From positions 1 to 10,972 of the forward strand of contig JAUXOH010000149.1 of the NCBI GenBank assembly GCA_030682505.1: a stretch of 10,972 nt of DNA. Reading direction: 5' to 3'. Below, one piece after another: positions 6,262 to 10,972 of the stretch (positions are counted from its first letter, which is position 1; each line of letters begins with the position of its first letter). This DNA comes from Candidatus Didemnitutus sp. GTDB taxonomy: Bacteria; Verrucomicrobiota; Verrucomicrobiia; Opitutales; Opitutaceae. A program made the translations under genes and the position numbers. The notes beneath the pieces were generated by a model that was not told where the DNA came from, searched no databases, and saw only the letters and a list, made by a program, of their open reading frames with translations.

Positions 6262-9150
6262 TTAGCCTTTTTGGCTCTTGGGAACCGACACCGTGGTGGT
6301 CTTGGTGCTGGCGTTGCCGGCGGCGTCCTTGGCCTCGACCGTGATCGTATAGATGCGGCCGTTGCCCTTGCCGGACCGCTCGGCCCGCAGGTTCACGGTC
6401 ATATCACCGGTGATCTCGATGTCGTTGGCGGTATCGCCGTCCCCCAGCCCATTGTCAGGCTCGTTGCTGGTGACACTGATGATCTTCAGCGAGGTGATGC
6501 CGACGCTGTCAGACGAGACCGCGGTGACCTTGATCGGAACCATCTTGTGGTTCGGTGGCCAGATGCTCGAGATCGAGGGGGTGACACTGGAAATCACCGG
6601 TGCGGTGGTGTCCTGCACCGTGATGGTAAACGAACCGGTCGCACTATTGCCGGCTGCATCCTTGGCCGTCACGGTCACCGTGCTCGTGCCCAATCCGAAT
6701 ATGGAGCCGGAGGCGGCGCTGTAGGTGATGGTCGTCACCCCGACGGCGTCGGTGGCCGTGGCACTGAAGTTCGCCACCGCGCCGGCCGCACTTGCGGCCT
6801 CAATCGTCTGGTTCGCCGGAACACTCAGGACCGGTGCCGTGGTATCCACCACTGTGACCGTGAACGTCGCGCTACCAAAATTACCCGCGACGTCTGAAGC
6901 CCCGAGATCAACCGTCGAGGTGCCGAGCGCGAAGGTGCTGCCGGATGACGGAATCGCGAGCACAGGAACAGAACCGTCAACGATATCCACGGCAGACGCC
7001 GCAAAAGTCACGACGGCACCGGCGGCGCTGCTGGCTTCGGCTGTGGCATTGGCGGGCGCGGTGATCGCCGGCGGCGTGGTGTCCCGCACGGTGACGTTGA
7101 ACGACGTCGTCGCAATGTTGCCGGCGGCATCGGAGGCGCCAAGGTCCACCGTGGTGGTGCCGAGCGCGAAGGTGCTGCCAGAGGGCGGGATCGCCAGGAC
7201 CGGAACCGAACCGTCGACGGCATCCACGGCGCTGGCGGCAAAGCTCACCACGGCGCCGGACGGTCCGGTCGCCTCAGTGATGATGTTGCTCGGGGCGGAG
7301 ATGACGGGAGGTGTCGTGTCGGTGGCGACGGGGACGATTTCCAGCGGCTGCGCGGACTTCACGCTCAGATCGATGCGGAAGTTGAAACCGTTCAAACCGC
7401 CCTCGTCACCCACGTTGAGCGTGATGATGTTTTCGCCGGGATGCACGTTTTGAGCGAACACCGCGTCGGCGTTCAATTGATCGGCCGCGCCGACAATGAT
7501 GGGGCCAGTGTTGACTCCGTTGATGGCCACTTGCGCACGGTTGTCTGCTTTCAGCGAGAAGGTCATCTTGGCCTCCACAGCATCCGAGGGGACCGTGAAG
7601 CGCACGCGGTAGAGATACCACAAGGTGTTCCAGTCGGAGGCTCCGGGGTCCGAATTGCCGTTCGCCTTGTAGTTGATCCAATGGTTCGTGCCAGCGATGA
7701 CTCCCCAGGGGTGGTTGGAGTGCCCGGGGAAATACGCCAGGTAGGCCGGCTGCCAGTTGCCCGTGGCCGCATTGTAGTACTCCACGTTGGTCGCCACGTC
7801 GCCGGTGCTGCCGGAGCCGCCGAGAATCGTCAGCGTTTGGGTCGGAAGCGGCGGGGCAAACACCGTGGTGTTCTGCAGCACGCCGAATTGGCGGGAGTTG
7901 CGAAGGATCGCCCCAATGTCGGGTTTGCCGTCGCTGTTGAAATCGTCCACGAACACATAAGTGGGGGACGAGCCGGCCGAGAACGCGGCGGGCGCACCGA
8001 AGCTGCCGTTGCCATCTCCGAGCAGGACCGCGATGGTATTATTGGTGAGGTTACTGAGGGCCACATCGAGTTTCCCGTCTCCATTGATATCGGAGACGGC
8101 CACCGAACCGCCGCCGTGGAACCAGCCGCCCAGACCGCCGGTGGAAAACACGGTCGGGGAACCGAACGTGCCACCGCCATTATTCAGGTAAACCCGCAAA
8201 CCTTCCGAACCGGTGGTCAGGTCACCCATAAGAAGGTCCGGCAAGCCATCGCTGTTGACGTCGGCCACGACCACCGAGACCGCTTGATTCGGAAGATAAG
8301 TGGCGGCGGTCTGAAATGTGCCATCCCCGTTGCCAAGAAAAATATTGGCTCCGCCATTCTGGTTGCTGGTGACGACGTAATCGGCTTTGCCGTCGCCGTT
8401 CAGGTCCGCGATGGCACCCAGCCCGGCAGAGGGATTACCGAGACCCGGAAAGAGGCCAAAGGATTGTCCGGAAGTGAACGTGCCGCTGCCGTTGCCTAAC
8501 CACACCTGATTCCCGCCCCACGCATTGCCGGTAATGAAGTCAACCCGGCCGTCACCATTCAGATCGCCGAGCGTAAGCGGTCGAATTCCCGCCCCAGCAT
8601 AATGATGCGTGGCCGCAAATTGGGGCACCCCGTTGGCATCATTGCCCGTGTTGATCAATACGCCGATGAAAGAGTAGTTGACGAAATTGATGTTCACATT
8701 CTCGACGCAGATGACGTCGAGCTTGCCGTCGAGGTTTACATCGGCCGCCTGAACCGCACCAAAACCACTGACCGAAGATGTCACGAAACTCATCAAGCTT
8801 GGCGGCAGCTCAACGACTGTATTGAGGGTAATTTGCGGCAAGCCTACGTTGCTCACGGAAAAGGCACCGGTGCCATTACCCAGCATCAAGCGGAACGTGT
8901 TTGAAGCCCCGACAGTGATAATGGCGTCTGACTTGCCGTCCCCGTTAAAGTCGCCAACCGCGGCGCTCTCCGGGAATATTGAGCCGGTATTCGCGGACGT
9001 CGTGATTAGGGTGTTGAAGGTTGGTGCTTGCGCAAATAATTGCGCGGGAACCGTAAGCGCGGCCAAGGCCAGAACGAGGAGTCCGGCGCGAAGGCCGGAA
9101 TGCAAGCGCTGACCGAATCTACCGAGTGATGTGGTCGGGGTGTTTTTCAT
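6262..9150 (-). CDS. Secreted FG-GAP/VCBS repeat protein with HYR domains
   Basis: This 962-aa extracellular protein starts with a signal peptide (Arg-rich start, hydrophobic core about 22-38, cleavage near residue 41). Seven calcium-loop motifs of the form DxNxDGxxD begin at residues 67, 137, 196, 249, 297, 354 and 403, spaced 48-70 residues apart. This is the pattern of FG-GAP/VCBS repeats folding as an integrin-like beta-propeller. Residues about 437-605 form an unassigned beta-rich, aromatic-rich domain that may bind carbohydrate. Three HYR/Ig-like repeats begin with DTT[PA]P at 611, 690 and 769. The last domain (847-957) begins with a fourth DTTAP and carries WPPNHKM (864-870). The C-terminal residues KSQKG show no PEP-CTERM, LPXTG or Por-type sorting signal. 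The role is probably surface adhesion or binding; no catalytic motif is visible. It is transcribed alone, with its own leader and terminator. Confidence 0.88.
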   Translation of the reverse strand: MKNTPTTSLGRFGQRLHSGLRAGLLVLALAALTVPAQLFAQAPTFNTLITTSANTGSIFPESAAVGDFNGDGKSDAIITVGASNTFRLMLGNGTGAFSVSNVGLPQITLNTVVELPPSLMSFVTSSVSGFGAVQAADVNLDGKLDVICVENVNINFVNYSFIGVLINTGNDANGVPQFAATHHYAGAGIRPLTLGDLNGDGRVDFITGNAWGGNQVWLGNGSGTFTSGQSFGLFPGLGNPSAGLGAIADLNGDGKADYVVTSNQNGGANIFLGNGDGTFQTAATYLPNQAVSVVVADVNSDGLPDLLMGDLTTGSEGLRVYLNNGGGTFGSPTVFSTGGLGGWFHGGGSVAVSDINGDGKLDVALSNLTNNTIAVLLGDGNGSFGAPAAFSAGSSPTYVFVDDFNSDGKPDIGAILRNSRQFGVLQNTTVFAPPLPTQTLTILGGSGSTGDVATNVEYYNAATGNWQPAYLAYFPGHSNHPWGVIAGTNHWINYKANGNSDPGASDWNTLWYLYRVRFTVPSDAVEAKMTFSLKADNRAQVAINGVNTGPIIVGAADQLNADAVFAQNVHPGENIITLNVGDEGGLNGFNFRIDLSVKSAQPLEIVPVATDTTPPVISAPSNIITEATGPSGAVVSFAASAVDAVDGSVPVLAIPPSGSTFALGTTTVDLGASDAAGNIATTSFNVTVRDTTPPAITAPANATAEASSAAGAVVTFAASAVDIVDGSVPVLAIPSSGSTFALGTSTVDLGASDVAGNFGSATFTVTVVDTTAPVLSVPANQTIEAASAAGAVANFSATATDAVGVTTITYSAASGSIFGLGTSTVTVTAKDAAGNSATGSFTITVQDTTAPVISSVTPSISSIWPPNHKMVPIKVTAVSSDSVGITSLKIISVTSNEPDNGLGDGDTANDIEITGDMTVNLRAERSGKGNGRIYTITVEAKDAAGNASTKTTTVSVPKSQKG
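6613..7320 (-). repeat. Three tandem HYR-encoding repeats (about 237 bp each)
   Basis: The units lie at 7084-7320, 6847-7083 and 6613-6846, encoding residues 611-689, 690-768 and 769-846. The first two are closely similar at protein level (VDGSVPVLAIP, SGSTFALGT, TVDLGASD shared) and share long identical DNA stretches, pointing to fairly recent duplication. The third unit is more diverged. Confidence 0.8.
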
Positions 9151-9200
9151 GGATGTGATGAGGTGACTAATAACGGTTAAGTTGATGACGTGGAACCCAT

Positions 9201-9214
9201 CGCTGGATCCAGCG
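9201..9214. promoter_or_regulatory. Perfect 14-bp palindrome CGCTGGATCCAGCG
   Basis: This fully symmetrical site lies 51-64 bp upstream of the FG-GAP start codon. It could be a regulator site or a leader hairpin stem. The function is inferred from symmetry only. Confidence 0.35.
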
Positions 9215-9244
9215 CCATGGCATCGGTCTCAATGCGCAGGTTGC

Positions 9245-9258
9245 GGCCCGAAAGGGCC
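9245..9258. promoter_or_regulatory. Short hairpin GGCCC-GAAA-GGGCC
   Basis: A 5-bp perfect GC stem with a 4-nt loop lies in the presumed leader of the FG-GAP gene, about 95 bp upstream of its start. No U-run follows on either strand, so it is not a terminator. Confidence 0.35.
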
Positions 9259-9286
9259 ATGAATCTTCAATTGTCGACTCTGCCGC

Positions 9287-9368
9287 TGACCATTTTTACG
9301 GTTTGGCCAGACCGTTGTTTCGACTGACGAGGAGCAACTTGGACAGGATTTAATGACAAAAATGGTCA
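9287..9368. repeat. Inverted repeat TGACCATTTTT ... AAAAATGGTCA
   Basis: Two perfect 11-bp inverted copies lie at 9287-9297 and 9358-9368, 60 bp apart. The second also sits in a smaller dyad ATGAC-N7-GTCAT (9353-9369). An 18-bp near-palindrome, ACGGTTTGGCCAGACCGT, at 9298-9315 directly abuts the first copy and is broken only by one symmetric T/G pair. Possible readings are paired operator sites that allow looping, or a long-range stem in the mRNA leader. Confidence 0.45.
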
Positions 9369-9402
9369 TGCAAAATTATTCAAACCGAGGTGGATGAGAC
9401 AT

Positions 9403-9432
9403 TTAATACTCAGGCTCCCAACCCTCTGTCTA
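9403..9432 (-). promoter_or_regulatory. Candidate promoter of the FG-GAP gene
   Basis: On the minus strand, TAGACA (9432-9427, 5 of 6 to TTGACA) is followed after 18 bp by TATTAA (9408-9403, 4 of 6). It would give a leader of roughly 245 nt that contains the dyads described separately. The match is moderate and the alternatives in this AT-rich DNA are many. Confidence 0.25.
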
Positions 9433-9587
9433 ACCCAATAAACTTTCTGTAAATTATCATTAGCTTTCATTATGTTGGACGGCCCGGATTTCAAATTTTC
9501 CCTAATGTAGTGAACCGGAGTGCGTTTACCGGAATTCCAGCGACTTTTGCTTTGCCAACTGTCGGTAGGCGAACGTGATAGCACGCA

Positions 9588-10706
9588 ATGGCGCCGATGC
9601 CCGCACCACTCACCCTCAGCCCCGCCTCCGCTCGGCGCTTTCTGCGCCGCGCCTTGCTGTTGGACGCGCCGGTCCCGAATCTCACCACTGCCCTGGAGCA
9701 CCATGGCTATATCCAGATTGACCCGATCAATGTCTGCGGCCGGATGCACGATTTGATCCTGCGCAACCGGGTGGCCGGATACCGCGAGGGCGATCTGATG
9801 CGCCACTTGCACGGCGTCGAATCGACCTTGCCCGCCGCCCGACGACATGCCTTTGAGCACCACCTCCCTTCGACCTCCACCCTTGTTGCTTTCCCACTCG
9901 CCGCCTGGCCTCATCTCCTGACGGTCATGTGCAAGCGCACCCGGCGATCGGGCGTCTGGTCCGGCCGCCTGACCCTCGGCCAACGCCAGCTGGCACCCGA
10001 ACTCCTGACGGAAATTGCGGCGCGTGGCCCGCTCTCGTCCGAGGATTTTACCGACACCGGTCGCTCGCGCCACGTCTGGGGCGCCGCCACCCAGGCCAAG
10101 GCCACGTTGCAGAAGCTGTTCTTTCACGGCCGCCTGCTCATCGCCCGCCGCGGTTCGGACAACCGACGCTATTACGACCTGCCCGAGAAGATCTTGCCCG
10201 CTTCCGTTCTGGCTCAGCGACCGCCACCCGCCGCTGAGACCGCTCGATGGGAAATCCAATTGAAGCTCCGCCAGCGCCGGCTGGTGCGTTTGATGAAAAA
10301 GGAACTGCCCCTCGTCGAAGATCTCGTCCAAGCGGTCCACGTCGACGGCTGTCCCCTCCTCCATTGTCTACGTTCCGATCTGCCGCTCTTGGATCGAGCG
10401 ACACTGGAAGCCACACCGTCAACATCCCTGCTCCTCGCCCCGCTCGATCCACTGATATACGACCGACGCGTCACCTCGATGCTTTGGGGCTTCGATTACA
10501 CCTGGGAGGTCTACACGCCTCCCGCCAAGCGCGTGCGCGGCTACTACGCCCTGCCGGTCCTCTCCGGCACCGAGATCATTGGTCATGTCGATTCCAAGGC
10601 CGATCGCCAGGCCGGCCGGCTCCGTGTGGTCTCACGCCAACCCCAACGCGGCACCGCGGTTTCCCGCGCCGTGCGCGAACTCGCGACTTGGCTCCAACTC
10701 AAGTGA
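9588..10706 (+). CDS. YcaQ/AlkX-like winged-helix protein, probable DNA crosslink-repair glycosylase
   Basis: This 372-aa member of the HTH_42 (YcaQ/AZL) family resembles E. coli YcaQ (AlkX), a DNA glycosylase that unhooks interstrand crosslinks. The N-terminal segment GYIQIDPINV (40-49) contains the QxD catalytic motif of that family as Gln43-Ile-Asp45. Winged-helix DNA-binding modules occupy the middle (about 130-200). The C-terminal signature LLAPLDPLIYDRR (282-294), GFDYTWEVYTPPAKRVRGYYALPVL (301-325) and HVDSKADR (333-340) is characteristic. Length is near the family norm. Two nearby starts are possible, ATG 9588 and ATG 9597, and neither has an SD. A recQ helicase gene begins 64 bp downstream on the same strand. 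The substrate range of this copy is inferred. Confidence 0.85.
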   Translation: MAPMPAPLTLSPASARRFLRRALLLDAPVPNLTTALEHHGYIQIDPINVCGRMHDLILRNRVAGYREGDLMRHLHGVESTLPAARRHAFEHHLPSTSTLVAFPLAAWPHLLTVMCKRTRRSGVWSGRLTLGQRQLAPELLTEIAARGPLSSEDFTDTGRSRHVWGAATQAKATLQKLFFHGRLLIARRGSDNRRYYDLPEKILPASVLAQRPPPAAETARWEIQLKLRQRRLVRLMKKELPLVEDLVQAVHVDGCPLLHCLRSDLPLLDRATLEATPSTSLLLAPLDPLIYDRRVTSMLWGFDYTWEVYTPPAKRVRGYYALPVLSGTEIIGHVDSKADRQAGRLRVVSRQPQRGTAVSRAVRELATWLQLK

Positions 10707-10770
10707 ACCGGGGCTTTCTTGCGCTGCGGGCTTGCTCGCGCCGCAACCCGTCCTGCACACTCGCCCGTTT

Positions 10771-10972
10771 GTGGACGAACTGCTGCTCACGCTCAAAACC
10801 ACCTTCGGCTACGGCGCCTTCCGCCCGTTGCAGCGCGAAATCATCGAAGCCTCGCTGGCGGGCCGCGATGCCTTTGCCTTGCTCCCCACCGGTGGCGGCA
10901 AATCGCTCTGCTTTCAACTGCCAGCCCTCCATCGCTCGGGATTGACGGTCGTTGTCTCCCCCCTGATCGCCC
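10771..10972 (+). CDS. recQ: RecQ-family ATP-dependent DNA helicase (5' part, cut by window end)
   Basis: Only the first 67 codons are present. They match the start of RecQ helicases, 3'-to-5' DNA unwinding enzymes of recombination and repair. FGYGAFRPLQREII (12-25) is motif 0, with the adenine-contacting Gln21. PTGGGKSLCFQLPAL (39-53) contains Walker A. LTVVVSPLIA (58-67) is motif Ia. The start is taken as GTG 10771, giving VDELLLTLKTTFGY. The frame is open further upstream with TTG at 10732 and CTG at 10753, so the start is uncertain. No SD is visible. It follows the YcaQ-like gene by 64 bp without a terminator between, so cotranscription is plausible. Confidence 0.88.
   Translation, partial: MDELLLTLKTTFGYGAFRPLQREIIEASLAGRDAFALLPTGGGKSLCFQLPALHRSGLTVVVSPLIA

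Larger units (their letters stand above)
9151..9587. other. Long divergent regulatory region upstream of the FG-GAP gene
   Basis: These 437 bp separate the divergent FG-GAP and YcaQ-like genes. The part from 9350 to 9510 is distinctly AT-rich compared with the genes around it. It contains several dyads (9201-9214, 9245-9258, 9287-9297 with 9358-9368, 9298-9315) and a possible minus-strand promoter (9403-9432). A 27-codon open frame on the minus strand (9177-9260) lies in the presumed leader. I found no convincing larger gene here and no clear promoter for the plus-strand gene. Confidence 0.6.

Noticed and set aside
7441..8499. Plus-strand open frame of 352 codons inside the FG-GAP gene
   Set aside because: It is antisense to the calcium-loop repeats. 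The recurrent Val/Gly/Arg/Asp pattern mirrors the repeats on the other strand.
9366..10364. Minus-strand open frame of 332 codons over the YcaQ-like gene
   Set aside because: The opposite strand carries the YcaQ family motifs throughout. This frame has shadow-like composition and no recognisable domain.
1..10972. tRNA, rRNA, CRISPR array, IS element or prophage attachment site
   Set aside because: No cloverleaf, regularly spaced repeats, transposase or integrase motifs, or target-site duplications were seen on either strand.

Overview
The window is about 11 kb of GC-rich bacterial chromosome. Dense, mostly housekeeping genes lie on both strands, with short intergenic gaps and few recognisable Shine-Dalgarno (SD) sites. 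Gene content, codon bias and the secreted FG-GAP/HYR protein would fit a Gram-negative soil or freshwater bacterium of the Verrucomicrobiota (Opitutales-like). This placement is inferred from overall style, not from a marker gene. There is no rRNA, tRNA, CRISPR array, transposase or integrase.

Left part (1-4400). A plus-strand aldose 1-epimerase-like gene (148-1068) is followed 54 bp later by a tatA/B-type twin-arginine translocase subunit (1123-1464). Converging on it is a two-gene minus-strand operon for an ABC-2 type exporter: ATPase (2830-3747), then permease (1495-2823), with 6 bp between them. A 271-bp divergent spacer containing a 12-bp palindrome separates the ATPase from a small predicted exported protein (4019-4333), which ends in a textbook intrinsic terminator.

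Middle (4400-6260). A stand-alone Smr-domain protein (about 4403-4696) and an unrecognised 99-aa protein (4693-4992, minus) converge and share one CTAG palindrome as both stop codons. From the next divergent spacer runs a membrane-anchored coiled-coil protein (5093-5908) with its own terminator. A 353-bp gene-free stretch follows, holding several hairpins. One of them encloses a perfect SD-like sequence.

Right part (6262-10972). A monocistronic minus-strand gene encodes a 962-aa secreted protein: signal peptide, seven calcium-loop FG-GAP/VCBS repeats (a likely seven-bladed propeller), an unassigned beta-rich middle domain, three HYR/Ig-like repeats and a C-terminal domain with a WPPNHKM motif. 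Its roughly 440-bp upstream region is rich in dyad symmetries. Reading away from it are a YcaQ/AlkX-like winged-helix DNA glycosylase candidate (9588-10706) and the 5' end of a recQ helicase gene (from about 10771), possibly a DNA-repair pair.

I see no clear novel defence or mobile system. The points most worth checking are the structured leader of the FG-GAP gene, the ycaQ-like/recQ pairing, the anchored coiled-coil protein, and the sequestered SD at 6074-6092.
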